64,000 nt of DNA from Clostridia bacterium (GCA_018399635.1 JAGYOH010000012.1:1-64000), one strand, 5' to 3'; positions 17,731 through 25,877 are shown, counted from the first letter of the stretch. Made by a program: numbers and translations. The notes: generated by a model not told the origin, from the letters alone.

Positions 17731-18378
17731 CTATTGTAGTTGCTTGGCGACTTCCTCTGCAAAGTTTTCTTCGGCCTTTTCGATGCCTTCGCCGAGTTCA
17801 TATCTGACAAAGCGTCGGATGTTGATATTCTCGCCGATTTTGGAAATCTTCTGAGTCAGGAGTTCCTCTATGGTCATCTCGGGATCTTTTACAAAGGGCT
17901 GCTCGAGAAGACAAATCTCCTTATAGAACTTGGAGATTCTGCCCTCCACCATTTTCTCGACGATGTTCTCGGGTTTTCCCTCGTTGAGGGCCTGGGTTTT
18001 CAGGATTTCCTTCTCATTATGGATCAGTTCCTCCGGAACTTCCTCCCGTCGCACATAGAGGGGATTCGAAGCCGCGATCTGCATGGCGACATCCTTGGTG
18101 AAGGTCACGAATTCCTCATTCTTGGCGACAAAGTCCGTCTCGGCATTGATTTCGACCAGGACACCGATCCTGCCCCCGTGGATATAGGAGGTCACAAGCC
18201 CCTCCGAGGCCACACGGTTGGCTTTTTTAGCGGCCTTCGCAATCCCTTTTTCTCTGAGAAGCTTCACAGCCTCATCAAGACTGCCTTCGGTTTCTTCAAG
18301 TGCTTTTTTGCAATCAAGCATTCCCGCTCCGGTCATTTCTCTGAGCTCTTTGACATCCTTGGCACTGACTTTTGCCAT
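17731..18378 (-). CDS. tsf: Elongation factor Ts
   Basis: Guanine nucleotide exchange factor for EF-Tu. 215 residues, the short form typical of many Clostridia; N-terminal UBA-like helix with [21 protein letters not shown], then [15 protein letters not shown] in the core. GAGGAGG precedes ATG. It follows rpsB in the usual rpsB-tsf pair; the gap between them can form an imperfect hairpin with little U-tract. Confidence 0.97.
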   Translation of the reverse strand: MAKVSAKDVKELREMTGAGMLDCKKALEETEGSLDEAVKLLREKGIAKAAKKANRVASEGLVTSYIHGGRIGVLVEINAETDFVAKNEEFVTFTKDVAMQIAASNPLYVRREEVPEELIHNEKEILKTQALNEGKPENIVEKMVEGRISKFYKEICLLEQPFVKDPEMTIEELLTQKISKIGENINIRRFVRYELGEGIEKAEENFAEEVAKQLQ

Positions 18379-18438
18379 TTGTAATTCCTCCTCATATCAG
18401 TTGAAAGGCAAGGACTGGCGTCCTCACCTTGGTCATCA

Positions 18439-19227
18439 TTATTCAGTGACAGCTTCCTCAGTGGTTTCCGCCGCCGGCGCTTCGGCTTCTACGGCCTTTT
18501 CTACCGCTTCGGGAGCCGCCTTGGGGGGTTCTTCCTTGGCGTCGATGCCTTGTTTCCCTTCGATCACGGCATTGGCCATGGTGGCCGAAATCAATTTGAC
18601 GGCACGAATGGCATCGTCGTTTCCGGGAATCGGGTAATCCATTTCATCCGGGTCACAGTTGGTATCCACCACACCGATGACGGGGATTCCCAGGAGTCTT
18701 GCTTCGTGGATGGCAATCTTTTCTTTTTTGGGGTCGATGACGAAGAGGGCATCGGGAACCCCTTTCATTTCCTTGATGCCGCCGAGGAACTTCTCAAGAC
18801 GTTCCTTCTTGTGCTTGAGATCCAGGACTTCTTTTTTAGGCAGGGAATCAAAGGTACCGTCCTTTTCCATTTTTTCAATGGCGTAAAGCAGGTCGATCCT
18901 CTTTTTGATGGTTTTGTAGTTGGTCAGCATGCCACCGAGCCATCTCTGGTTCACATAGAACATACCGGCTCGCTTGGCTTCGATTTCAATGGATTCCTGG
19001 GCTTGTTTCTTGGTTCCCACGAAAAGGATGGTTCCCCCCTCCTGGGCGATGTCGCGCACGACGTTGTAGGCTTCCTCGATCATTTTCACGGTCTTTTGAA
19101 GATCGATGATGTAGATCCCGTTTCTTTCCGTAAAGATGTAAGGCGCCATTTTCGGATTCCATCTTCTGGTCTGGTGACCGAAGTGAACCCCTGCTTCAAG
19201 CAGTTGTTTCATACTGATAACTGACAT
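18439..19227 (-). CDS. rpsB: 30S ribosomal protein S2
   Basis: Small-subunit protein. 262 residues; [22 protein letters not shown] at the start (first residues of the family signature), [14 protein letters not shown] near 93, and [15 protein letters not shown] near 195. The C-terminal 40 residues are Ala/Glu-rich and likely disordered. AAGGAGG lies before ATG. It begins a transcription unit with a good promoter at 19334-19362 and a leader of about 100 bases. Confidence 0.97.
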   Translation of the reverse strand: MSVISMKQLLEAGVHFGHQTRRWNPKMAPYIFTERNGIYIIDLQKTVKMIEEAYNVVRDIAQEGGTILFVGTKKQAQESIEIEAKRAGMFYVNQRWLGGMLTNYKTIKKRIDLLYAIEKMEKDGTFDSLPKKEVLDLKHKKERLEKFLGGIKEMKGVPDALFVIDPKKEKIAIHEARLLGIPVIGVVDTNCDPDEMDYPIPGNDDAIRAVKLISATMANAVIEGKQGIDAKEEPPKAAPEAVEKAVEAEAPAAETTEEAVTE

Positions 19228-19327
19228 TTCTTATCCTCCTTTTGTTTTGACACCCGGACCCGTCATCTCCCTCCACCACCCTTGTCAGGGCACCGATGAA
19301 GGAATCAGAATCCGTGCTTGATGGACC
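19228..19327 (-). other. rpsB mRNA leader, about 100 bases, possible r-protein autoregulatory structure
   Basis: The interval between the promoter and rpsB holds no gene. In the minus-strand RNA there are short complementary segments (CCCT/AGGG around GACA; CAC-GAT paired with ATC-GTG around a mismatch). S2 leaders are known to be structured in several bacterial groups, but I cannot match this one to a specific model. Confidence 0.35.
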
Positions 19328-19333
19328 TTAAGT

Positions 19334-19362
19334 ATTGTACCATAGACCGGCTTGGTTGACAA
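19334..19362 (-). promoter_or_regulatory. Promoter of rpsB-tsf
   Basis: Minus strand TTGTCA (19357-19362), 17-base spacer, TACAAT (19334-19339). Transcription would start near 19327. Confidence 0.75.
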
Positions 19363-19369
19363 CGATTTT

Positions 19370-20155
19370 TCACCTGACCTGGGCCTGTTTGAAAAGTTCC
19401 TCCAAGAGATATTCGTTGAGAATTCTGATATGGGTCCCCTTCATGCCGAGACTCCGGGATTCGATGACCCCGGCACTTTCAAACTTTCTCAGAGCGTTGA
19501 CAATCACGCTTCGGGTGATGCCCACCCGGTCGGCGATCTTCGAAGCGACCAGAATGCCGTCGTTGCCTTCAAGTTCCTTGAAGATGTGGATCATGGCCTC
19601 GAGCTCGGAATAGGAAAGGGTTTCAATGGCCATTTTGACCATGGCCTTCCTTCTGATTTCCATTTCCATGGTCTTGCGCTCTTCACGGATGATCTCCATC
19701 CCCACCACGGTGGCGGCATACTCGGCAAGGACCAGGTCCTCATCATTGAACAGATCGGTCTGCCTGGCCAGAACCAGGGTCCCCAGCCGATTTCCGCCCC
19801 CCTGGATGGGGACGATGGTGGCGAATTTCAGATAGCTGTTGATTTCATTTTCAAAGATTTCCAAGAGTTTTTCCTTGGTGATGTTATAACGGGTGTCCTT
19901 GATCTCAAGCAAAGAGTCGTTGTAGGACTTGGGAAAATACTGTTCCTGGGTTTTTTCGTCCGTCACCACGGCGCTCTCTTCGACATTGACGAAACTCGTC
20001 CCAAGGACCTTGCCCCTGGCATCAACGATGTAGACATTGGAGCCCAAGACATCCTTCAAAAGTTCACTGAGGTTGGCATAAACCACAGGGGTTTCATCCG
20101 TCGTCTGCAAAACCTTGTTGAGCTGTCTTGTTTTTGCCAGTAGATCGCTGATCAA
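19370..20155 (-). CDS. codY: GTP- and branched-chain amino acid-sensing pleiotropic repressor CodY
   Basis: Global DNA-binding regulator of nutrient-limitation genes in Bacillota. 261 residues: N-terminal GAF domain (to about 155), linker helix, and a C-terminal winged helix with the hallmark ASKIADRVGITRSVIVNAL and a following SLGMKGTHIRILN wing. The start is TTG at 20155, with AAAGGTG about 9 bases upstream; no in-frame ATG fits the family N-terminus (MISDLLAKTRQLN). It lies 6 bases after topA and so is probably co-transcribed. A CodY-box-like sequence lies in the topA leader (22228-22242). The codV-clpQY genes that precede codY in Bacillus are absent. Confidence 0.96.
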   Translation of the reverse strand: MISDLLAKTRQLNKVLQTTDETPVVYANLSELLKDVLGSNVYIVDARGKVLGTSFVNVEESAVVTDEKTQEQYFPKSYNDSLLEIKDTRYNITKEKLLEIFENEINSYLKFATIVPIQGGGNRLGTLVLARQTDLFNDEDLVLAEYAATVVGMEIIREERKTMEMEIRRKAMVKMAIETLSYSELEAMIHIFKELEGNDGILVASKIADRVGITRSVIVNALRKFESAGVIESRSLGMKGTHIRILNEYLLEELFKQAQVR

Positions 20156-20161
20156 TTGTCA

Positions 20162-22216
20162 TCACACCTTTCTCTCTTTATAATCGCATGCTTTGTTGGA
20201 ACACACAAGAAAATCTTTGTTTTTCCCCTTTCCTTCCACCAGGATGCCGCCGCACTCAGGGCAGAATTTGTTGACGGGTTTGTCCCAGCTGACAAAATGA
20301 CAGTCGGGAAAATTGGAGCAGCCGTAGAATATCTTGTATTTCTTCGTGCGGCGTTCAACGATCTGACCGGTTTCACAGGCCGGGCACTTGACGCCGATTT
20401 CCTTTAAAATAGGTTTGGTATGGGTGCATTCCGGATAGTTGGAGCAGGCCAGGAATTTCCCGTAGCGACCGTGCTTGATCACCATTTTGGCCCCGCATTT
20501 CTCACAGTCGATATCGGTTTCTTCGGTAAGGTCCATTTTTTCCAGGTCTTTTTTGGCGCTTTCAATCAAGGTTTCAAAGGGGGTGTAGAATTCCCGGATG
20601 ATTTTTTTCCAGGATTCACTGCCCTGCTCGATCTTGTCAAAGTGCTTTTCCATTTCCGCCGTGAAATCCACGGCGACGATGGGGTTGAAATGCTCCGCCA
20701 TGATTTCATCGATGATGAAGCCGAGCTCCGTCGGAGCCAGCTGCTTGCCGCTTTTCTGCACATAGCCCCGGCTCTGGATGGTGCTGATGGTGGGGGCGTA
20801 GGTGCTCGGACGACCGATGCCCTTGTCCTCCATCTCCTTGACGAGGCTGGCTTCGGAAAACCTGGCGGGAGGCTGGGTGAATTTCTGCTCCTCGGTGATT
20901 TCAAGCAGACCGAGTTTCTCTCCCTCAGCCATGGCCGGCAGGAAGGTATCCTTCTTCTTGTTGCTGAGCACCTTGAGGTAGCCGTCGAATTCAAGCGTGG
21001 AACCCGTGGCCTTGAGCTGGTAGTCCCCCGCCTTGATGGTGACGCCCAGATTCTTGTAGACCGCCGGCGCCATCACGGAAGCCACCGTCCGCTGCCAGAT
21101 GAGGTTGTACAGGCGGTACTGGTCCTTGCTGAGAAAATCCTTGACGGACTCGGGAGTTCGCTGGATGAGGGTGGGCCGGATGGCTTCATGGGCTTCCTGG
21201 GCATTGCTCTTGTTCTTCGCATCGGCGAAGGTGCCCAGGTATCGGTCCCCGTAGGCATTCACGATGAAGTCCCTGAGGCTGCCCTTGGCCTCATCGGACA
21301 ATCTCGTGGAATCAGTCCTCATGTAGGTGATCAGACCCACCAGGCCCTCCTTGAGTTTGATCCCCTCATAGAGCTGCTGGGCCACCATCATGGTCTTTTT
21401 GGTGGAGAAATTGAATTGATTGGAGGCCTCCTGCTGCAGGGAGCTGGTGATGAAACTCGCGTTGGGTCTTGATGACTTTTCCTTGACATTGATGTCGGTG
21501 ACCCTCAAGGCGCCGCCCTCCAGGGCCAGACGGTGGACCCGGGCCTCATCGGCGGTGGCCACCTCCAGGGGCTTGTTCTTGTACTCCGTCACCCTCGCTT
21601 CAAATTTCTCCTTTTTCGACGTGTCGAGGAGGGCGGACAGAAGCCAGTATTCCCTGGGCTTGAAGGCGAGGATCTCCCGCTCCCGGTCGCAGATCAGCTT
21701 CGTCGCCACGGACTGCACCCGACCGGCGCTGAGTCCCTTTCGCACCTTGGACCAGAGTATCGGACTGATGGAATACCCCACCAGACGGTCCAGGATTCTT
21801 CTGGCCTGCTGGGCGTCCACCAGATCCACATCCACGGTTCTCGGATGGTTGACGGCCTTTTTCACCGCCTCCTTGGTGATTTCATTGAAGGTCACCCGAA
21901 AGGGATCTTTCAAGTCAAGACCGAGAATATGGGCGAGGTGCCAGGCGATGGCCTCACCCTCCCGGTCGGGGTCGGTGGCCACCAGGACATGGTCGTGTTT
22001 GCCGGCAAGCTTTTTGATTTCCTTGATCACGGGACCCTTTCCCCGGATGTTGATGTACCTGGGTTCAAAATCATTTTCAATATCGACTCCCATTTTGCTT
22101 TTGGGCAGGTCGCGAATATGTCCAACGGAGGCTACCACTTTGAAATTTCTACCCAGAAATTTTTCGATGGTTTTTGCCTTAGCCGGTGACTCAACGATGA
22201 CAAGATTTTTAGGCAT
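20162..22216 (-). CDS. topA: DNA topoisomerase I
   Basis: Type IA topoisomerase that relaxes negative supercoils. 684 residues: TOPRIM domain with VIVESPAKAKTIEKFLG and ATDPDREGEAIAWH, catalytic Tyr in LITYMRTDSTRLSD (about residue 305), SAGRVQSVAT, then three C-terminal zinc ribbons of the four-cysteine type (CEKCG...CSNYPEC; CPAC...CSNFPDC; CPECG...CSNKAC). The start ATG follows GGAGGATTGTT. Promoter candidate at 22271-22298; divergently placed from the adenosyltransferase gene. topA-codY order is common in Clostridia. Confidence 0.97.
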   Translation of the reverse strand: MPKNLVIVESPAKAKTIEKFLGRNFKVVASVGHIRDLPKSKMGVDIENDFEPRYINIRGKGPVIKEIKKLAGKHDHVLVATDPDREGEAIAWHLAHILGLDLKDPFRVTFNEITKEAVKKAVNHPRTVDVDLVDAQQARRILDRLVGYSISPILWSKVRKGLSAGRVQSVATKLICDREREILAFKPREYWLLSALLDTSKKEKFEARVTEYKNKPLEVATADEARVHRLALEGGALRVTDINVKEKSSRPNASFITSSLQQEASNQFNFSTKKTMMVAQQLYEGIKLKEGLVGLITYMRTDSTRLSDEAKGSLRDFIVNAYGDRYLGTFADAKNKSNAQEAHEAIRPTLIQRTPESVKDFLSKDQYRLYNLIWQRTVASVMAPAVYKNLGVTIKAGDYQLKATGSTLEFDGYLKVLSNKKKDTFLPAMAEGEKLGLLEITEEQKFTQPPARFSEASLVKEMEDKGIGRPSTYAPTISTIQSRGYVQKSGKQLAPTELGFIIDEIMAEHFNPIVAVDFTAEMEKHFDKIEQGSESWKKIIREFYTPFETLIESAKKDLEKMDLTEETDIDCEKCGAKMVIKHGRYGKFLACSNYPECTHTKPILKEIGVKCPACETGQIVERRTKKYKIFYGCSNFPDCHFVSWDKPVNKFCPECGGILVEGKGKNKDFLVCSNKACDYKERKV

Positions 22217-22227
22217 AACAATCCTCC

Positions 22228-22242
22228 AATTTTCAGAATTTT
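22228..22242. promoter_or_regulatory. CodY-box-like site in the topA-codY leader
   Basis: AATTTTCAGAATTTT matches the CodY consensus AATTTTCWGAAAATT at 13 of 15 positions. It lies between the topA promoter and the topA start, where bound CodY could block elongation, giving feedback on codY itself. Confidence 0.4.
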
Positions 22243-22270
22243 TTCACAAGGGGTAAAATAACTATTACTT

Positions 22271-22298
22271 AGTATATAATAACCAATTAAAAAATCAA
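22271..22298 (-). promoter_or_regulatory. Candidate promoter of topA-codY
   Basis: Minus strand TTGATT (22293-22298), 16-base spacer, TATACT (22271-22276), about 55 bases before the topA start. The rest of this 136-base divergent interval is AT-rich; no convincing plus-strand promoter was found beyond a TATAAT at 22275-22280 that lacks a good -35. Confidence 0.5.
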
Positions 22299-22352
22299 CA
22301 AAAGATTTTCAAGCGGCCTTAATTGGGTAAAGAAAACCATGGAGGTGACAGC

Positions 22353-22889
22353 ATGAAGATCTATACCAAAACCGGGGACAAGGGTCAAACCAGTTTGTAC
22401 TCCGAACAGCGGGTCGACAAGGATTCATTGAGGGTGGAGGCCTATGGCACCGTCGATGAGCTGGGTGCCGCTCTGGGCCTGGCCAAAAACTTTTCCGAGG
22501 AACCCCTGATCAAACAGGAAATCACCGGCATCCAGAAAAAATTGTTCCATGTCGCCGGCGAACTCGCCACCGTCGGCACCCCCTTTCCTTATAAAATCAA
22601 GGAAGGCGAGGTGGAGGAGCTGGAAGGTAAAATGGACGTTTATCTGGCCATCATGAACAAGGAGCAAAAAAACAAATTCATCCTGCCGGGTTCCAATGCC
22701 TTCAGCGCGGCCCTGCATGTGGCAAGAACCGTCTGCCGCCGGGCGGAAAGACGCATCATCGCCCTTTCCCGCCAGGAAGAGGTGGACCCGGTTTTAATCA
22801 AGTACGTCAACCGCCTCAGCGATTTCATCTACGCCCTCGCCCGGATCAATGAAACCGATCTGGAGTATATGGAATTCACTCAAGATTGA
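22353..22889 (+). CDS. PduO-type corrinoid (cob(I)alamin) adenosyltransferase
   Basis: Transfers the adenosyl group of ATP to cob(I)alamin to form adenosylcobalamin. 178 residues: the ATP-binding KIYTKTGDKGQTSL at residues 2-15, YGTVDELGAALGLAK near 31, and the C-terminal HVARTVCRRAERRII followed by YVNRLSDFIYALAR carry the arginines and acidic residues of the PduO/CobO-PduO family. ATG at 22353 has GGAGGTG 5 bases upstream. It is one of only three plus-strand genes, divergent from topA, and its last 14 bases overlap the end of the convergent dprA. No cobalamin riboswitch is visible upstream. The B12-dependent partner enzyme is not in the window. Confidence 0.92.
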   Translation: MKIYTKTGDKGQTSLYSEQRVDKDSLRVEAYGTVDELGAALGLAKNFSEEPLIKQEITGIQKKLFHVAGELATVGTPFPYKIKEGEVEELEGKMDVYLAIMNKEQKNKFILPGSNAFSAALHVARTVCRRAERRIIALSRQEEVDPVLIKYVNRLSDFIYALARINETDLEYMEFTQD

Positions 22890-23535
22890 GGTAGGTCAGG
22901 ATATCCATGGGAGTGGTCACAGGGACCGCTCCCATTTTGATGAGGGCGTTGTTCCCGATCTTCATGGGGTCCTCGACGGACCCTGGAATGACAAAAATGG
23001 TCCTGCCCTGGTTGAGTCCGTGATTGACCGTGGTCATGGTGCCGCTGGCCATTTCGGATTCCACCACCAGAATCCCCAGGGCCAGCCCGCTGATCAGCCG
23101 GTTCCGATGGGGAAAATGCCGTGGCAGGGGCTTTTCTCCCAGAGCGTGCTCAGTCACCAGGACCTGGTCCCTGGCCATCACCCGGCTGAGGGCCTGGTTC
23201 CTCTTCGGGTAGTCCTGGTCCAGGCCGCAGCCCAGAACGCCGATGGTCGCCCCCCCGGCCATGTGGGCCCCCCAATGGGCCATGGCATCGATACCCAGGG
23301 CCATGCCGCTGACAATGGTGACCCCCGCCCCGGCCAGTTCATAGGCAAAGTCGAAGGCCAGCCGCCTTCCCTGGCCGGTGGGTCTTCGGCTGCCCACGAC
23401 GGCCAGGATTTCTTCACCGTAGAGCAGGGTCTTTTTCCCCTTCACCAACAGGAAGCCCGGCGGATCATCGATGGCCTTCAAGCGGCCCGGTATTTCATCA
23501 CGGCTCAATCTCAACAAAAAAACCACCCTTTTCAT
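22876..23535 (-). CDS. dprA: Compact DprA/Smf-family DNA-processing protein
   Basis: DprA loads RecA on incoming single-stranded DNA in natural transformation. The Rossmann-fold core is intact: AVVGSRRPTGQGRRLA, TIVSGMALGIDAMAHWGA, HFPHRNRLISGLALGILVVE and GSGTMTTVNHGLNQGR-like helix (here SGTMTTVNHGLNQGR). The protein is only 219 residues against about 360 in typical DprA: the N-terminal SAM/HhH-like domain is reduced to about 15 residues and there is no C-terminal winged helix. The frame is closed by a TAA 17 codons upstream of ATG, and no other start lies between, so the short form is not a mis-start. No good Shine-Dalgarno precedes it; a 9-codon frame ends TAATG on its start codon. It could be a Smf-like protein without a competence role. 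Confidence 0.85.
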   Translation of the reverse strand: MKRVVFLLRLSRDEIPGRLKAIDDPPGFLLVKGKKTLLYGEEILAVVGSRRPTGQGRRLAFDFAYELAGAGVTIVSGMALGIDAMAHWGAHMAGGATIGVLGCGLDQDYPKRNQALSRVMARDQVLVTEHALGEKPLPRHFPHRNRLISGLALGILVVESEMASGTMTTVNHGLNQGRTIFVIPGSVEDPMKIGNNALIKMGAVPVTTPMDILTYLNLE

Positions 23536-23583
23536 TATTTCACAAAAGATGGTCTCACCATGAGGAGGGTCCTTGAAGTTTCC

Positions 23584-24006
23584 TTATTGATATTTCTCCA
23601 GAATCATGGGCACATGGCGGTCCACATAGATTTCCGGATTGTTTTTGGTTCTTTTGACCAGCCGGTTCACGAGATCTTTGCGGTTCTCGATGGAGTTTCT
23701 CAGGGTGTACAGCTCCTGCATGTTGCCCACCATGATGTATTTCTTGAATTTTCTCGAAATCGTGATAAAGGTGATCTCCTCATAGGCCAGGGCCTTGACC
23801 TTGCCCCCCTTGATTTCCTTGAAGCCTTCCTCGTCGAGAATTATCTGATAATTCCGATTGACAATCTGGTCCTTGATCAGCAGAATGCCCAGAATCAGAA
23901 CGATGCCCCGAAACAGCCAGTAGCTCGGATAGACGGCGAAGGAAATCATGAACATGATTCCGATATTCTCCAAAATAATGGCACTGCGTTTTTTGGTGTA
24001 TTTCAA
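23584..24006 (-). CDS. Small membrane protein with a PH-like cytoplasmic domain, function unknown
   Basis: 140 residues, not assigned to a named family. After a short basic N-terminus, residues about 10-45 form two closely spaced hydrophobic segments; the rest (IILDEEGFKEIKGGKVKALA, then YEEITFITISRKFKKYIMVG) alternates strands as in bacterial PH or YcxB-like domains. It starts with TTG at 24006, overlapping the rnhB stop by 4 bases, with GGAGGAGG upstream, so it is translationally coupled to rnhB. In related genomes this position usually holds yraN and comM (yifB), neither of which is present. Possible role at the membrane only; no catalytic motif seen. Confidence 0.75.
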   Translation of the reverse strand: MKYTKKRSAIILENIGIMFMISFAVYPSYWLFRGIVLILGILLIKDQIVNRNYQIILDEEGFKEIKGGKVKALAYEEITFITISRKFKKYIMVGNMQELYTLRNSIENRKDLVNRLVKRTKNNPEIYVDRHVPMILEKYQ

Positions 24007-24812
24007 TCTGATCCTCCTCCTTGGATATTCTTGATGAAGGTCTTGCGGTGAATGGGTGTGGGACCGAAGGCCTCAAGGGCTTCATAGTGTTTGCGGGTCC
24101 CGTAGCCCTTGTGGGCGTTGAAGCCGTAATGGGGGTAGCGGTAGTGGTAATTCTCCATCAGGTGGTCCCGGGTGACCTTGGCGATGATGGAGGCGGCGGC
24201 GATGGAATTGCTCAGACTGTCCCCCCTGACGATGGGAAACTGATCGATTTTCATATCGATTTCCAGGGCGTCGATGAGGAGAAGATCCGGCACGAGGTTC
24301 AGATTGTTCACCGCCTTGACCATGGCCTCCCTGGTGGCTTCGAGGATATTGATCCGGTCGATGCGTCTTTCATCCACCACGCCGATTCCGACCCCTCTGG
24401 CTCTCAGGTTGATTTCCTTGAAAAGCTCTTCTCTCTTGCCGGCGGACAATTTCTTGGAATCATCGAGACCCAGAATCACGCCGTCTTCTTTCAAGACGAC
24501 GGCGGCGGCGACCACCGGTCCCGCCAGGGGGCCGCGTCCCGCCTCGTCGATGCCGGCGATGATCTGATAGCCTCTTTCCCGGGCCTGTTTCTCATAGTGG
24601 TCGAGTTCTTGGTAATGACGCAGATAGTGCTGCTCAAGGGCGGCCTTCTCCTCGAAATGGTAGGCCAGGCGCTGCACCGTGAGACGGGGATCGTTTTTGA
24701 GAGTTTCAAGGGTCCGTTGATCGATTTCACGGAGTTCATCCAGGGATTTTTTGATCAGCCTTGCCGGTATTTTGATCCAGTCCTTCTTGCTTTTCATCAA
24801 TTTTTTCGGCAC
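24003..24812 (-). CDS. rnhB: Ribonuclease HII
   Basis: Cleaves the RNA strand in RNA-DNA hybrids and starts removal of single ribonucleotides from DNA. 269 residues with the long N-terminal extension found in Bacillota; the catalytic core begins IAGIDEAGRGPLAGPVVAAAV (Asp-Glu), LDDSKKLS follows, then LLIDALEI (Asp), and AASIIAKVTRDHLM with the C-terminal Asp. Start is GTG at 24812 with GAAGGGGA about 10 bases upstream; the next ATG (24797) has no ribosome binding site. It lies 173 bases downstream of rbgA across a gap with extended base-pairing potential. Confidence 0.95.
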   Translation of the reverse strand: MPKKLMKSKKDWIKIPARLIKKSLDELREIDQRTLETLKNDPRLTVQRLAYHFEEKAALEQHYLRHYQELDHYEKQARERGYQIIAGIDEAGRGPLAGPVVAAAVVLKEDGVILGLDDSKKLSAGKREELFKEINLRARGVGIGVVDERRIDRINILEATREAMVKAVNNLNLVPDLLLIDALEIDMKIDQFPIVRGDSLSNSIAAASIIAKVTRDHLMENYHYRYPHYGFNAHKGYGTRKHYEALEAFGPTPIHRKTFIKNIQGGGSD

Positions 24813-24985
24813 CCAGACCCATCCCCTTCAGGTGGCGGCAGGAGAGCCATGCTCCTTTCTATCCTTGAATTTTCAGTCTATGGCAGGGCAGGCATTCATT
24901 GTCGCCACCTGTGGCAGAAGACTCAAAGCGAGGGGGCCATCCTCAAATATCCCAGGCACCCGCCCTGAATTTTCCAGAGCAGACC
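24813..24985 (-). other. Non-coding interval between rbgA and rnhB with long-range inverted repeats
   Basis: No gene fits this 173-base gap. It contains a 12-base inverted repeat with one mismatch (24829-24840 with 24900-24911), a second pair CAGGGC/GCCCTG (24884-24889 with 24962-24967), a small GGAG/CTCC hairpin at 24841-24855, and a repeated TGAATTTTC (24865-24873 and 24966-24974). One arm ends three bases before the rnhB ribosome binding site. There is no U-tract. It could be a structured mRNA leader or a small RNA; no known riboswitch class was recognised. Confidence 0.4.
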
Positions 24986-25849
24986 CTACTCGTTTGAAAG
25001 CTGCCGGGGGGGCCACTCCAGGGATATTTTCCCCAGCTTGCCTCTTCTGAATTCATCCAGCAGGACATGGGCGATTTTATGGTGGTCCACGAGTCCCTTC
25101 TTCAAAAGGGTCCCCCGGTTCAGGGCGATGGCGGACATCAATTCCAGGGGAGTCTTTTCAGCGGGGTCCACCCCATAGCGTTCCATGATCAGTTTCGGAT
25201 AGTGCCCGGCCAGGAAAGCGACCAGGTCCTGGGCGATGGTTTCAATGTCGATGACATCGTCCTTGATGGATCCGACAAAGGCCAGATTGAGTCCCACCTG
25301 CTGGTCTTCGATCTTGGGCCACAGAATCCCGGGGGTGTCGAAAAGTTCCAGGCCCTTGCGGATTCTGATCCACTGCTTGCCCCGGGTGACCCCGGGCTTG
25401 TTGCCGATCTGGGCGCTGCGCTTCCCCGCCAGTTTGTTGATCAGGGAGGACTTGCCCACATTGGGAATCCCCACGATCATCACCCGGATGGGTCGGTCGA
25501 TCATGCCCCGGTCCCTCTTGCTCTTCAGTTTGTCCTCCGCCTTGATTCTGATTTCATGGATCAGGCGGTTGACCCCTTCACCGGTGATGCAGGTGATGGG
25601 AATGGAGAGAATGCCCTGTTTTTTGTAATATCGGATCCAATCCTCAAGCACGTCGGGATCGGCGAGATCGGACTTGTTGAAGACGACGATCCGCTCCTTG
25701 CCCTGGATCATCCGGTCCAGCTGCGGATTCTTGGAACTGACGGGAATGCGGGCATCAAGGAGCTCCACCACCACATCAACCAGTTTCAAATGGTCTTCGA
25801 TGAGTTCCTTTGTTTTTTTCATGTGTCCCGGATACCAGTTGATGGACAT
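24986..25849 (-). CDS. rbgA: Ribosome biogenesis GTPase RbgA (YlqF)
   Basis: Circularly permuted GTPase needed for late 50S assembly. Starts MSINWYPGHMKKTKE; the permuted order is visible: G4 VFNKSDLAD near residue 55, then G1 GIPNVGKSSLIN near 125 and G3 DTPGILWP near 168. 287 residues. ATG at 25849 has AAGGGGTGA 6-7 bases upstream; a GTG nine bases earlier overlaps that site. The rplS-rbgA-rnhB order is standard in Bacillota. An extended -10 promoter and a terminator lie in the gap from rplS. Confidence 0.95.
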   Translation of the reverse strand: MSINWYPGHMKKTKELIEDHLKLVDVVVELLDARIPVSSKNPQLDRMIQGKERIVVFNKSDLADPDVLEDWIRYYKKQGILSIPITCITGEGVNRLIHEIRIKAEDKLKSKRDRGMIDRPIRVMIVGIPNVGKSSLINKLAGKRSAQIGNKPGVTRGKQWIRIRKGLELFDTPGILWPKIEDQQVGLNLAFVGSIKDDVIDIETIAQDLVAFLAGHYPKLIMERYGVDPAEKTPLELMSAIALNRGTLLKKGLVDHHKIAHVLLDEFRRGKLGKISLEWPPRQLSNE

Positions 25850-25877
25850 TTGCCTCACCCCTTCGAAATTCAGATTT

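Noticed and set aside
19260-19290. GGTGGAGGGA in the rpsB leader, reminiscent of the SAM-I riboswitch core
   Set aside because: The other SAM-I elements (kink-turn, GCAACC, adjacent helices) are absent and rpsB is not a SAM-regulated gene.
22275-22280. Plus-strand TATAAT as promoter for the adenosyltransferase gene
   Set aside because: No acceptable -35 at 16-18 bases upstream; left unassigned.
24751-25050. Plus-strand 99-codon frame across the rbgA-rnhB gap
   Set aside because: It overlaps both flanking genes in antisense, has no ribosome binding site and no protein similarity I recognise.
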